Below are positions 52,501-58,646 of a DNA stretch of 64,000 nucleotides, piece after piece (position 1 is the stretch's first letter; each line of letters starts with the position of its first letter). The DNA comes from Lampris incognitus. Its lineage: Eukaryota > Chordata > Actinopteri > Lampriformes > Lampridae. A program made the position numbers and the translations under genes. The notes under the pieces were generated by a model, which was given only the letters and a program-made list of their open reading frames with translations, was not told the DNA's origin and made no database searches. The stretch spans positions 113,980,730 through 114,044,729 of the forward strand of contig NC_079213.1 in NCBI RefSeq assembly GCF_029633865.1. The letters are read 5' to 3'.

Positions 52501-54215
52501 TGGTGAAATCTGGTTTAGTCACACTGACACAACACAACAACGAATCCCTACTGGATGACATATGTCCACAACGATTTGTTCTTGTATTTCTGACTGTTGA
52601 CAGCATTTCCCAGGGACGTCCATCTTCACAGATGTAACAACAATCACCAAGAATAAACACAAGTTACTTTGCAGAAATGAATCTGTTATGCATACAGGTG
52701 GATTCAGACAACGGCAGAATATCTACCAACATCATCTGCTGTGCAAGACCTGTCCTCACCACCATGTTATGATCAGTTACATGAGTTGGAAAAGGCTGCA
52801 GCCTGGAGCTCTCGTGTCATTCCTCCAGCATCACACGACAACTAGACCAGCACCGCATGGCCCTCTCTGAAGGGACATTCACAAAGATCAAGTTTTAACC
52901 CCCATTTACACCACCCCCACTTCATTACCCTGACATTAACCCCACCAAAACCGTACCCAAGCTCAACCATCTCTAGCATGATAATACCTGGGCTTTTTTT
53001 TTTTTTTTTTGGATCCCCCCGCCTTTTCTCCCCAGTTGTACTTGGCCAATTACCCCACTCTTCCGAGCTGTCCCGGTCTCTGCTCCACCCCCTCTGCCGA
53101 TCCGGGGAGGGCTGCAGACTACCACATGCCTCCTCCCATACATGTGGAGTCGCCAGCCGCTTCTTTTCACCTGACAGTGAGAAGTTTCACCAGGGGGACG
53201 TAGCGCGTGGGAGGTATCACGCCATTCCCCCCAGTCGCCCCTCCCCCACCTAACAGGCACCCCAACTGGCCAGAGGAGGTGCTAATGCAGCAACCAGGAC
53301 ACATACCCACATCCAGCTTCCCACCCACAGATACGGCCAATTGTGTCTGTAGGCACGCCCGACCAAGCCGGAGGTAACACGGGGGTTCGAACCGGTGATC
53401 CCTGTGTTGGCAGGCAACGGAATAGACCGCTACACTACCCAGACACCCCAAGATCAAGTTTTAACCCTGATTTACTCTCAATACAAATTCCCGCCACTCC
53501 CAGATCATTACCCTGACAATGTCCTTATTTATTTATCAGTCAAAATGCATCACACACATAAAACAGTATGTGACGCGTGGCCATTCCGTTATTCACGTTC
53601 AGACTCGACCCGTGACTAAGCGTTGAGAAAGTGTATGTGATTAATATTCCCTTATTACCCCAAACCATCCTCAGACAAAAATTTCGTCTGGACATGTTTA
53701 GAGGTTGGAGCTTTTGCCTTTCAGGGTATGTTTATCCTGAAAACGTGAGGCTCCCTGGGGCCCAGATACAGTGGAGGTGATAGGAGGTATGACACAAGAG
53801 ATGACAGCCTTACAACCTTCAGTTATACTGGCACACATTGGTTGTTGCTACCAATATACCACCGCTGTATGTTTCCTCAATATCCAGTGACTTTAAAGAA
53901 TCTCTAAGGTCATCATAAGCACCGGTTTTATCCAGTAGCTTCCTCTGCACTCAGTACTTAATGGTAGAGGAAGGAGGAAGATGGAGGTGGAGGGAGGAAG
54001 AGGCTCACCTGTATACTCGACCTCCACATCAGCGAGGGCTTTCATGGTGTTGTCCCATGTCACACAGTCCAGGTTCAGGGCCCCCACGCAGTCATAGACC
54101 TTCTTCGTCTTGGCGATGAGTTCGTCTGAGAGCTGCTGGATCTGCTCAGGGCTCAGGTCCCAGCGCAGCCGATTCTCAGTACAGACCCCCTCCTGGCTGC
54201 TGAACACCACCTCTC
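23818..54215 (-). CDS. thop1: Thimet oligopeptidase (M3 zinc metallopeptidase), 13 visible coding exons
   Basis: Thirteen minus-strand exons join in phase: 54215-54009, 51248-51100, 49295-49188, 47449-47347, 45832-45675, 43416-43281, 42990-42848, 38673-38450, 34812-34611, 33399-33213, 30664-30536, 25424-25288, 23979-23818. They encode 680 residues and a stop; about nine N-terminal residues from an unseen 5' exon are missing (vertebrate THOP1 is about 690). Visible residues 464-468 are the zinc site HEFGH; the third ligand lies in [13 protein letters not shown], and the hinge loop in [17 protein letters not shown]. The enzyme cleaves short peptides (neuropeptides, peptides leaving the proteasome), mainly in the cytosol. 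I prefer THOP1 over neurolysin because of [33 protein letters not shown] and the C-terminal DAS-x-ML segment. All introns are GT-AG. Introns carry most of the transposons and satellites of the window, yet no exon is damaged. Confidence 0.95.
24233..24686 (-). mobile_element. SINE family A, full length, 12-bp TSD
   Basis: The minus-strand head holds TAGCGTGGCGGTCTATTCCG (A-box region). The body contains CAATTGGCCGTGTCTGTGGG and the tail is A/T-rich. TGAATAAGCTTT flanks the element at 24221-24232 and 24687-24698, a clean target-site duplication. It lies in the last thop1 intron, in the same orientation as the gene. Confidence 0.9.
24928..24997 (-). mobile_element. SINE family A, head fragment
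   Basis: Only the tRNA-like head remains (minus: GCGTGGCGGTCTATTCCGTT, then GGGGATTCACACC in place of the B box). Confidence 0.75.
25288..25424 (-). CDS. thop1: thop1 exon ([17 protein letters not shown])
   Basis: It encodes [40 protein letters not shown] and IMNPK. The His and the Tyr residues of this loop contact substrate in the family. Acceptor GTCCCTCAG, donor GTGGGT. Confidence 0.96.
25475..27262 (-). mobile_element. RTE-like retrotransposon RT fragment, interrupted by hAT
   Basis: The minus strand reads [60 protein letters not shown], then (frameshifted) [52 protein letters not shown] and [13 protein letters not shown]. These are RT blocks ending with FVDD, the FADD box with one change. 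The hAT element at 25534-26337 splits it. The copy lacks both ends and is dead. It lies in thop1's penultimate intron, sense to the gene. Confidence 0.88.
25534..26337. mobile_element. Non-autonomous hAT element, 8-bp TSD
   Basis: Ends are CAGGCGCACCGGAATC and the inverted form of CAGGGGTGCTGGAATGG, imperfect hAT-type termini. CTCTACTC is present at 25526-25533 and 26338-26345, an exact 8-bp duplication as hAT transposases make. The 804-bp interior has no transposase frame. It interrupts the RTE-like copy, so it is younger than that copy. Confidence 0.88.
27421..27640 (-). mobile_element. LINE/SINE 3'-end-like repeat with (TCTA)n tail
   Basis: ATAGATAGATAGATAATAGA then TTTTATTGATCTTGAGGGAA matches a widespread fish retrotransposon 3' end on the minus strand. 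I cannot assign the family. Confidence 0.5.
27690..28325. repeat. 21-bp minisatellite (GTAGAGGATATAAAATGTGCT), ~30 copies
   Basis: Units repeat every 21 bp with C/T and T/C changes, and a few carry an extra GATAGAGGATA insertion. The period divisible by three yields long repetitive frames (CRGYKMC on plus), which I do not take as coding. Confidence 0.94.
28560..30057. mobile_element. piggyBac-like MITE, copy 2, intact TTAA target
   Basis: The termini are CACTAGAACGACC on the left and its exact complement on the right, flanked by TTAA at 28556-28559 and 30058-30061. The subterminal block CCGCCCATGGTCGTTTTAGG occurs twice (near 29140 and 30010), so material between may be a later insertion or an internal duplication. 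No transposase frame is seen. A 27-bp minisatellite lies inside. Confidence 0.85.
29510..29806. repeat. 27-bp minisatellite (TATTATCTCAGATTATCAAT TCATCTG), ~11 copies
   Basis: Units alternate GGATTATC/TATTATC and GATTATC/GAATATC, with some shortened to 24 bp (CAGTTCATCTG). Confidence 0.92.
30361..30530. repeat. Poly(A) run and (GT)n microsatellite next to a thop1 donor
   Basis: A run of 18 A (about 30362-30379) and a GT tract (30477-30518). The GT tract ends within 20 bp of the thop1 exon donor at 30535. Confidence 0.9.
30536..30664 (-). CDS. thop1: thop1 exon ([17 protein letters not shown])
   Basis: It encodes [40 protein letters not shown] and ASA plus one base. Acceptor CTTTCCCAG, donor GTAGTC. 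A (GT)n tract begins about 20 bp beyond the donor. Confidence 0.95.
31084..31515 (-). mobile_element. SINE family A, full length, TSD TCAGACCC
   Basis: On the minus strand the head holds TAGCGGTCTATTCC and a perfect B box GGTTCGAATCC, the body AGGTGAAAAGAAGCGGCTGG, the tail GGGAGAAAAGG. TCAGACCC flanks both sides (31076-31083 and 31516-31523). Confidence 0.9.
31733..32931 (+). pseudogene. Tc1-like transposon, degenerate full-length copy
   Basis: Termini CACTGATGAGCCAAAACATT and its complement lie between TA dinucleotides (31731-31732 and 32932-32933). The plus-strand transposase is recognisable with stops and shifts: [12 protein letters not shown] start, [29 protein letters not shown] (stop) [20 protein letters not shown] and [14 protein letters not shown] (stop). 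These are the parts around the DDE catalytic residues. The copy is dead and lies in a thop1 intron, antisense to the gene. Confidence 0.9.
33213..33399 (-). CDS. thop1: thop1 exon with the third zinc ligand
   Basis: It encodes [40 protein letters not shown] and [13 protein letters not shown] plus one base. The glutamate of DFVEAP is the third zinc ligand by family homology. The donor is GTCTGT, a weak match to GTRAGT, but the phase requires it because the next exon begins GT CTG TTT. Confidence 0.94.
33875..34297 (-). mobile_element. SINE family A, full length, near-perfect TSD
   Basis: Body as in other copies; the B-box region reads GGTTTGAATCCC. AGGATTTTTTT (33864) and AGGATGTTTTTT (34298) flank it. 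It is sense to thop1. Confidence 0.86.
34611..34812 (-). CDS. thop1: thop1 exon with the HEFGH zinc-binding site
   Basis: It encodes [40 protein letters not shown] and [17 protein letters not shown]. The HExxH codons lie at 34649-34635; its glutamate activates the catalytic water in M3 peptidases. Acceptor CATCTGCAG, donor GTCAGC. Confidence 0.96.
35165..36455. repeat. 42-bp minisatellite, ~30 copies, open on the minus strand
   Basis: The unit TTCATAAGAGAAGTCTGGCT GACATGAYGTAACTTAYTCC GG repeats every 42 bp. On the minus strand each unit reads [14 protein letters not shown], giving an uninterrupted frame of about 489 codons (36433-34964). There is no splice signal joining it to thop1 in an obvious way. 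Codon differences are random (C/T at the same sites), so I treat it as non-coding intronic satellite. Confidence 0.93.
36460..36975. other. thop1 intron sequence without named features
   Basis: Unique sequence with a small inverted motif (ATCCGCGGCAAC...AAGCCGCGGAT at 36544-36570). No exon or known repeat recognised. Confidence 0.4.
36986..37410 (-). mobile_element. V-SINE/Mermaid-like SINE, complete, 11-bp TSD
   Basis: On the minus strand the head reads CAGCACGGTGGCGCAGTGG (perfect A box) and GGGTTCGAGCCCCGGG (B box). The conserved centre GGTTTCCTCC...CAGTCCAAAGACATGTAGG, a (GT)n tract (37124-37186) and the 3' body with a (GGAT)n tail follow. TACCACATCAC (36975-36985) and TACCATATCAC (37411-37421) form the duplication. 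It is the reference copy for the fragments elsewhere. Confidence 0.92.
37420..37940. other. thop1 intron with a possible hAT terminus
   Basis: At 37785-37808 the minus strand reads TTAGGGCTGCATGATATCAC, typical of a terminus of fish hAT-type MITEs. The matching end is not clear. Nothing else is recognised. Confidence 0.4.
37953..38362 (-). mobile_element. SINE family A, 12-bp TSD
   Basis: Head (minus) GTAGCGGTCTATTCCATTGC and GGTTCGAATCCCCGTG; a central piece is shortened (ACCCACGGCCAATTG). CTGATCACATTT flanks at 37941-37952 and 38363-38374. Confidence 0.9.
38450..38673 (-). CDS. thop1: thop1 exon ([15 protein letters not shown])
   Basis: It encodes [40 protein letters not shown] and GQFYLDLFP plus two bases. 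Acceptor TTCCCAG, donor GTGAGT. Confidence 0.95.
38770..39237 (-). mobile_element. V-SINE/Mermaid-like SINE with internal amplification
   Basis: The 3' tail (ATCCATCCATCCATTATCCA) and the tRNA-like head (GCGGCACAGTGGTTAGCGCG on minus) are present. The body between them lost its 3' half, and the TTCACCTGACCTACATGTCT segment was amplified into a 24-bp array. Confidence 0.88.
38869..39078. repeat. 24-bp array inside a SINE, ~9 copies
   Basis: GATTCACCTGACCTACATGT CTTT repeats almost without change. The seed is the conserved central part of the host SINE, visible once in the complete copy at 37206-37230. Confidence 0.95.
39579..40775. mobile_element. Palindromic Tc1-like element (535-bp arms)
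   Basis: Two arms, 39579-40113 and 40241-40775, are reverse complements around a centre at 40177, with a 127-bp loop. Both ends are CACTACCGTTCAAAAGTTTG next to TA dinucleotides. Each arm begins a Tc1 transposase at mirror-image ATGs (39958 plus, 40396 minus): [40 protein letters not shown]. This is the first helix-turn-helix of the DNA-binding domain; the loop carries a little more of the left copy. The catalytic domain is absent, so the element is non-autonomous. Confidence 0.93.
40785..40820. repeat. (CA)n microsatellite
   Basis: A pure CA tract adjoins the right end of the Tc1 palindrome. Confidence 0.95.
40917..41265. repeat. Degenerate AT-rich tandem repeat
   Basis: Imperfect units built on ATATGACTAGTAAATATCAT and AATATGACCAGGATATATA vary from 25 to 45 bp. 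Confidence 0.7.
41668..42580. mobile_element. piggyBac-like MITE, copy 3, truncated and internally duplicated
   Basis: It matches copy 1: AAAACGACCATGGGCGGTCA, GACACCAAAATTAACATTTT, CTGGAGGGCGCTAGTGTGTT and a terminal GGTCGTAGAACGACC. The segment AACTCTATATTGTGTCAAGA occurs twice (41711 and 42039), a partial duplication or nested copy. Outer termini are damaged. Confidence 0.78.
42848..42990 (-). CDS. thop1: thop1 exon ([14 protein letters not shown])
   Basis: It encodes [40 protein letters not shown] and DTRYFMTQ. Acceptor CTGTTTCAG, donor GTAGGA. Confidence 0.94.
43281..43416 (-). CDS. thop1: thop1 exon ([13 protein letters not shown])
   Basis: It encodes [40 protein letters not shown] and VAGFL plus one base. 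Acceptor CTCTCGTAG, donor GTGAGC. Confidence 0.94.
43455..43503. repeat. (CA)n microsatellite
   Basis: A CA tract about 40 bp upstream (in gene sense) of a thop1 exon acceptor. Confidence 0.95.
43712..44366. mobile_element. PIF/Harbinger-like MITE, TTA target
   Basis: The left end AGCCTCCTACACACTGTG and the right end CTGTAGGAGGCT are inverted, flanked by TTA at 43709-43711 and 44367-44369, the usual Harbinger target. The 655-bp interior has a short open stretch from 44072 ([19 protein letters not shown]) but no transposase core. The superfamily is inferred from ends and target only. Confidence 0.65.
44520..44610. repeat. (AGT)n/(AGC)n trinucleotide tract
   Basis: Interrupted AGTAGTAGT repeats; a neighbouring block ACAGTACAATAGGAGAGACC occurs twice. 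Confidence 0.85.
44638..44780. repeat. Dispersed repeat (AATTTTATTGGTATAGCCCA)
   Basis: AGTCAAGTCAATTTTATTGG, then ATAGCCCAATATCACAAATT and GGGGCTTTACAGCAACACAA is a common fish interspersed repeat. I cannot name the family. Confidence 0.6.
44885..45600 (+). mobile_element. L2-like LINE ORF1 fragment with start of an esterase domain
   Basis: An uninterrupted 186-codon frame (44885-45445) contains [15 protein letters not shown] and [19 protein letters not shown], like ORF1 proteins of fish L2/CR1-type LINEs. After its stop a second segment reads [20 protein letters not shown], the block I motif (GDSxxR) of the SGNH-esterase domain with Ser replaced by His. The RT is absent. It lies in a thop1 intron, antisense. 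Confidence 0.65.
45675..45832 (-). CDS. thop1: thop1 exon (LKYPHYFP)
   Basis: It encodes [39 protein letters not shown] and [14 protein letters not shown]. Acceptor TTTTTCAG, donor GTGAGA. Confidence 0.95.
45925..46285 (-). pseudogene. hAT/ZBED-type transposase remnant
   Basis: With frameshifts the minus strand reads [16 protein letters not shown], then [20 protein letters not shown] and [35 protein letters not shown] matches the conserved LPSR(K/Y)...IP.(L/M)Y block of Ac/Tol2-type and ZBED1-like transposases. Stops and indels make it dead. Confidence 0.8.
46330..46945 (-). mobile_element. Non-LTR retrotransposon RT C-terminal fragment
   Basis: The frames read [60 protein letters not shown], then [20 protein letters not shown] and [17 protein letters not shown]. 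This is the thumb and C-terminal part of a LINE RT abundant in fish. The clade (RTE/Rex3-like versus other) is unresolved. A related piece lies at 59035-59302. Confidence 0.8.
46950..47340. other. thop1 intron sequence without named features
   Basis: No exon beyond thop1 and no named repeat recognised. Confidence 0.4.
47347..47449 (-). CDS. thop1: thop1 exon ([13 protein letters not shown])
   Basis: It encodes [34 protein letters not shown] plus one base. Acceptor TTTTTGACAG, donor GTGAGT. Confidence 0.93.
47460..48085. other. thop1 intron sequence without named features
   Basis: AT-rich, apparently unique sequence; nothing recognised. Confidence 0.4.
48090..48287 (-). mobile_element. SINE family C, compact copy
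   Basis: The minus-strand head reads GGGGCGCCCCAGTGGCTCAC (A-box region), with a worn B box (ATTTGAATCTGG), GCTGCATGTCATCCCCTCTC and the tail CAAATAAAGGCAGAAAATAC. Flanks GCTGACTTACACTT (48076) and GCTGACTTTTACTT (48292) look like a target-site duplication. It shows the ancestral length (about 200 bp) of the SINE expanded at 17527-20948. Confidence 0.8.
48330..49102 (+). mobile_element. Tc1-like element with ~200-bp TIRs, internally deleted
   Basis: CAGTGCCTTGCAAAAGTATT and its complement lie next to TA (48328-48329 and 49103-49104). Long inverted repeats run inward (to about 48545 and 48895), sharing GGCTTTGGGAACATGCTGTT in the right arm. The centre keeps only the transposase C-terminus on plus: [40 protein letters not shown]. 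The DNA-binding and most catalytic parts are gone. Confidence 0.88.
49188..49295 (-). CDS. thop1: thop1 exon ([11 protein letters not shown])
   Basis: It encodes [20 protein letters not shown] and [16 protein letters not shown]. 108 bp, phase 0 at both ends; acceptor TCCCTGCAG, donor GTCAGA. Confidence 0.95.
49310..49635. other. thop1 intron sequence without named features
   Basis: AT-rich unique sequence. Confidence 0.4.
49640..50036 (+). mobile_element. RTE-like non-LTR retrotransposon, 3' end
   Basis: It reads [12 protein letters not shown], then [36 protein letters not shown] and a closing RCGAP, then CTAACGGGAGCAGCCGAAAG and a (TAG)n-rich tail to 50036. It is antisense to thop1. Confidence 0.85.
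50106..50555 (-). mobile_element. SINE family A copy
   Basis: The minus head contains TAGCGGTCTGTTCCGTTGC and B box GGTTCGAATCTC; the body and A/G-rich tail follow. No clear target-site duplication seen. Sense to thop1. Confidence 0.85.
50900..51055. repeat. Degenerate (ATCC)n tract
   Basis: CATCCATCCATC words alternate with ACTTTTTAATC and CTTTTTTTAAATC links. It lies within 50 bp of a thop1 exon donor. Confidence 0.8.
51100..51248 (-). CDS. thop1: thop1 exon (LDFPQHVSP)
   Basis: It encodes [36 protein letters not shown] and [14 protein letters not shown]. The acceptor is ATACCACAG and the donor GTAAAG. Confidence 0.95.
51440..51775 (-). mobile_element. V-SINE/Mermaid-like SINE, head truncated
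   Basis: Tail (CATCCATCCATCCATTATCC), 3' body, conserved centre (ACCTACATGTCTTTGGACTG) and the B-box part (GGGGCTCGAACCC on plus) are present. It breaks at CCTTCTTGCT, and the A box is replaced by a CTTCTTCTTCTT tract. Confidence 0.88.
51780..52985. other. thop1 intron, no named features
   Basis: A 160-codon minus-strand frame (52178-52660) shows no domain I recognise and no coding-like pattern. A 65-bp segment at 52883-52945 (AAGATCAAGTTTTAACCC...) is repeated, diverged, at 53450-53515 on the other side of a SINE. Confidence 0.4.
52990..53449 (-). mobile_element. SINE family A copy
   Basis: On minus it carries GTAGTGTAGCGGTCTATTCC, B box GGTTCGAACCCC, the body and a long poly(A) tail (plus: TTTTTTTTTTTTTTTTT at about 52996-53013). 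Sense to thop1. Confidence 0.87.
53460..54005. other. thop1 intron, no named features
   Basis: Apart from the diverged duplicate at 53450-53515, nothing is recognised. Confidence 0.4.
54009..54215 (-). CDS. thop1: thop1 first visible coding exon
   Basis: The acceptor is GCGTGGCAG; the donor GTGAGC. It encodes [40 protein letters not shown] and ends DVEVEYT plus one base. It starts with two bases of a split codon, so an upstream exon holding the ATG must exist; I do not find it before 64000. Confidence 0.93.
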
Positions 54216-54419
54216 CTGCCACGCAAAAAAACGAAAATGCACTCTTGGTATGTTGCTGTACATTATCCCTTTTATATCACGGACACTGGAAAAATTACAG
54301 TGCATAGCTGCACATTTCACTAGGATGGGTTAAATGCAGAAAACACATGTTATTGTGACCTACAACGACAAAATAAAATGGCTTTCTTTCAAATACATAT
54401 TTTGTTTTTATATAAATGT

Positions 54420-54500
54420 CCTTCCTGCTCTCAGGGTCGCGGCGTCGCTGGAGCCTAACCCTGCAGTCATAAGCAGTTTGGATAATGGATGGATGGATAA
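54420..54500. mobile_element. Composite V-SINE scrap
   Basis: CCTGCTCTCAGGGTCGCGGC is in one orientation and AGCAGTTTGGATAATGGATG in the other, so two SINE 3' pieces appear joined head to head. Confidence 0.6.
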
Positions 54501-54670
54501 ATATCCTTCCTTGAGAAAAGTGATAGAGAATAACAATGGAGAACAAAAATTCTCTGATACTGACAACCGTTGGTACAAATCATCATCATGGCTATGATTA
54601 CTATTAGTAGTACTAGTAGTAGTACTAGTAGAAGAAGTAGCAGCAGCTAGTCCAGCCCAGTGTGACTACT

Positions 54671-55094
54671 CCCCCTCCCCTTTTTCTCCTCAATCAATTA
54701 CCCCAGTCTTCCGAGTCATCCCGGTCTCTGCTCCACCCCCTCTGCTGATCCGGGGAGGGCTGCAGACTACCACAGGCCTCCTCCAATACATGTGGAGTCA
54801 CCAGCTGCTTCTTTTCACCTGACAGTGCAGAGTTTCACCAGGGGGATGTAGTGCGTGGGAGGATCACACTATGCCCCCCAGCTCCCCCTCCCTCCCGAAC
54901 AGGCGCCCTGACCGACCTGAGGAGGCGCTAGTGCAGCAACCAGGACACGTACCCACATCCGGCTTCCCACCCGCAGACACGGCCAATTGTGTCTGTAGGG
55001 ACGCCCGACCGAGCCGGAGGTAACACGGGGATTCGAACCAGCGACCCCTGTGTTGGTAGGTAAAGGAATAGACTGCCACGCTATCCGGACACCC
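54671..55094 (-). mobile_element. SINE family A, full length, 14-bp TSD
   Basis: Minus head GGATAGCGTGGCAGTCTATT, B box GGTTCGAATCCCCGTG, complete body. CCAGTGTGACTACT flanks at 54657-54670 and 55095-55108, exact. Confidence 0.93.
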
Positions 55095-55144
55095 CCAGTG
55101 TGACTACTTGTTTCAATATTTCTTAAACACTGTCTGTATGAGAA

Positions 55145-55430
55145 GTGTCCGGGTAGCGTGGCGGTCTGTTCAGGGGGGAGGGGGAACTGGGGGGAGTAGC
55201 GTGATCCTCCCACGCACTACGTCCCCCTGGCGAAACTCCTCACTGTCAGGTGAAAAGAAGCGGCTGGTGTCTCCACATGTATGGGAGGAGGCATGTGGTA
55301 GTCTGCAGCCCTCCCTGGATCGGCAGAAGGGGTGGAGCAGCGACTGGGACGGCTCGGAAGAGTGGGGTGATTGGCCGGATACAATTAGGGGGAAAAAGGG
55401 GGGAAAAAATGAAAAAAGAAAAAAAAAACA
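55145..55430 (+). mobile_element. SINE family A, inverted neighbour, B box deleted
   Basis: GTGTCCGGGTAGCGTGGCGG then TCTGTT jumps straight to CAGGGGGGAGGGGGAACTGG, so about 150 bp containing the B box are missing. The 3' body and an A-rich tail (to about 55430) are intact. It lies 50 bp from an opposite-facing copy. Confidence 0.88.
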
Positions 55431-56094
55431 ACAGAGAGGTGACGTTATTTAAGTTGGACATCTCTAGACACTGTGGAACCCCACAAGTTGGGGGTGGCTC
55501 TAGGTCTAGGGAGGGTCCCTCTTTAGAATTTCCCCTCCTCCCGTCAATGGGGATTTGGGGAGGGATGAGCAATTACCCCGTATTTGCAAGTCCTCTATAT
55601 TTCTGGTTTGTGTTGAGTTAATAACATGATTACTGAGTTCAGAACTGTTTGGCAGCACATTTTCACGGAGTTGCACAACATAACCATGACTAACAACATC
55701 AAGATAACGTCCCTGAGTGTGAATGGTTTAAACACACCAGTGAAAAGAGAAAGAGTTATGACACAACCGAAAGAGCATGAATCACCATCCTCCAGGAGAT
55801 CCACTGATCCCAGTGAGAACGCGGACAACTAACAGGTACCACTACAGGAATCCATATGACAGTGCATGTAGAGGGACGCAGAAGAGGAGCTGTAACATCG
55901 ATACCAAACAAAACCCAATTTGATTATGAAACGCAACTGAAAGATAAAGAAGGAAGGTATATTACAGTGAAGGGGAGATTAGAAAATGAACCAATAAAAC
56001 TGATAAATTACAACAACAATAAATAATATTCTACTACTACCACTCTTGGCTGCTCCCGTTAGGCGTCGCCACAGCGGACCATCCAACACTGATA

Positions 56095-56690
56095 AATAAC
56101 ACATTTTATTTATAGAGTGATTTCACAGTACTCAAAGAGGCTTGACATATGTTAAAATGAACACAAAGCAACACATCAAAAACATAAAACACACACTAAT
56201 CACACATTAAAAGCAGTTGTGAAGAGCTGAGTTTTGATGAATGACGTGAACGTGGACAGATGGGGGCAGGCTCTGATGTGCTCGGGGAGAGAGTTCCAGA
56301 AGGAGGGGGCAGCTATGGACAAGGCTCTGTCGCCCCAGGTCTGGTGCTTGGTCCTGTGTGGTGGAGACAGAAGCTTGGCATCGGAGGAGTGAAGACTGTG
56401 GGGAGGAGTATGGTAGTGGAGCACGCTGGTGAGGTAGGAGGAGGCCTGGTTATGGAGGGCTTTGTGAGTCAGGGGAAGGACTTTGAATTGGATCTGTTGT
56501 GGGACAGGGAGCCAGTGGAGGTTTAGGAGGACAGGGGCGATGTGGCACCGGAAGTGGGAGTGGGTGAGCAGGTGAGCAGCAGAGTTCTGGATGTACTGGA
56601 GTTTGTATAAGACTTGGATGATGAGCCGTAAAGAGTGCAGTTGCAGTAGTACATTGTGGAGGGGATGACGGCATGGATCAAAGTTTCGGT
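56095..56690 (-). mobile_element. L2-like LINE RT 3' end
   Basis: The minus strand reads (with a shift) LQNSAAHLL-like and TLASCPTTDPIQSPS pieces, then SSDAKLLSPPHRTKHQTWGD, RALSIAAPSFWNSLPEHIRA and TFTSFIKTQLFTTAF. GDRAxSxAAPxxWNSLP is the signature of the L2/Rex1-type C-terminal end. It is inserted in, or next to, the L1/Tx1-like copy. Confidence 0.82.
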
Positions 56691-56829
56691 AACAAAAAAG
56701 AAGAGAGATGGGCAGAAATTAGCTGTTTTTCATAAACATAACATAATAAATCGCAAGGTAGTGATGGATACTCCACAGAGTGGTATAAGATGTTCAAGCA
56801 TGAGCTGGAACCACTACTCCTGGTCTCTT

Positions 56830-58395
56830 AATTGGACACTACTACTACTACTACTACTACTACTACCATTACTACTACTGCTGGCTGCTCCCGCTAGGGT
56901 TCGTCACAGCGGATCATCCGTTTCCATCTCTTCCTGTCCTCTGCATCTTCCTGTCACACCAGCCACCTGCATGTCCTCCCTCACCACATCCATAAACCTC
57001 CTCTTTGGCCTTCCTCTTCTCCTCTTCCCTGGCAGCTCCATATTCAGCATCCTTCTCCCAGTATACCCAGCATCTCTCCTCCACACATGTCCAAGCCATC
57101 TCAATCTTGCCTCTCTTGCTTTGTCTCCAAACCGTCCAACCTGAGCTGTCCCTCTGATATAATCATTCCTAATCCTGTCCTCCTTCATCACTCCCAATGA
57201 AAATCTTACCATCTTCAACTCTGCCACCTCCACCTCCACCTCCTGTCTTTTCATCAGTGCCACTGTCTCCAAACCATACAACATAGCTGGTCTCACAACC
57301 ATCTTGTAAACCTTCCCTTTAACTTTTGGTGGTACCTTTCTGTTGAACATCACTCTTGACACTCTTCTCCACCCACTCCACCCTGCCTGCACTCTCTCCT
57401 TCACTTCTCTTCTACATTCCCCATTACTTTGAACAGTTGACCCAAAGTATTTAAAACTCATCCATCTTTGTTACCTCTACTCCTTGCATCCTCATTATTC
57501 TACTGGCCTCCTTCTCGTTCATGCATAGGTATTCTGTCTTGCTCCTACTAACTTTTATTCTTCTTCTCCAGTGCATACCTCCTACTCTCCAGGCTCTCTT
57601 AAACCTGCACCCTACTCTCGCTTCAGATAACAATGTCATCCACAAACATCATAGTCCACAGAGACTCCTGCCTGATCTTGTCCATCAACCTCTCGCCATT
57701 GCAAACGAGAAAGGGCTCAGAGCCAATCCTTGATGTAATCCCACCTCCACCTTGAACCCATCCGTCACTCCTACCACCCACCTCACCACTGTCACACTTG
57801 CCTCATACATATCCTGCACCACTCCTAAATACTTCTCTGCCACTGCTGACTTCCTTATACAATACCACACCTCCTCTCTCAGCACCCTGTCGTATGCTTT
57901 CTCTAAATCCACAAAGACACAATGCAACTCCTTCTGGCCTCCTCTATACTTCTCCATCAACTTTCTCAAAGCAAACATCACATCTGTGGTGCTCTTTCAT
58001 GGCATGAAACCATACTGCTGCTGCTGATCACCACCTCTCCTCTTAACCTAGCTTCTATTACTCTTTCCCATATCTTCATGCTGTGGCTGATCAACTTTAT
58101 ACCTCTGTAGTTGCTACAGTTCTGCACATCACCCTGGTTCTTGAAAATCGGTACCAGTATGCTTCTTCTCCACTCCTCAGGCATCCTCTCACTTTCCAAG
58201 ATTGTGTTATACAATCTAGTTAAAAACTCCACTGCCATCTCTCCTAAACACCTCCATGCCTCCACAGGTATGTCATCTGAACCAACTGCCTTTCCACTCT
58301 TCATCCTCTTCATAGCTGCCCTCACTTCCTCCTTGCTAATCCACCGCACTTCCTGATTCCCTATCCCCCATGTCATCCAACCGTTTTTATTTGGA
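56830..58395 (-). mobile_element. RTE-like retrotransposon, longest copy
   Basis: From 58395 the minus strand reads [77 protein letters not shown], then a shift over the FVDD box, [36 protein letters not shown] and [20 protein letters not shown], ending with a (TAG)n tail (plus: TACTACTAC at 56839-56880). The RT domain from finger to thumb is present but broken. Endonuclease is missing. Confidence 0.9.
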
Positions 58396-58646
58396 CACTT
58401 CAAAATTATAAAATATAACCGTTATGGACTGAGGCAATAATTTCAGTCATCCCAAAACAAGGAAGGGATAAGAAACACTGTGGGAATTATAGACCAATTC
58501 CAATACTAAATGTAGGCTACACAATATACTATACAACTATTTCTAAATGATTGACCGCCTTTTTAACAGAAATGACAAGAGGAAGCTCAAACAGGTTTTA
58601 TAAGAGTACGTAAAATACACAATAATATCAGAGGAACCCTACATAT

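Noticed and set aside
52178..52660. 160-residue minus-strand protein
   Set aside because: No recognisable domain, cysteine- and serine-rich random-like composition, no splice logic with thop1.
23818..54215. Neurolysin (nln) instead of thop1
   Set aside because: Key segments ([33 protein letters not shown], and the C-terminus after FLLSKGL) follow THOP1 more closely.
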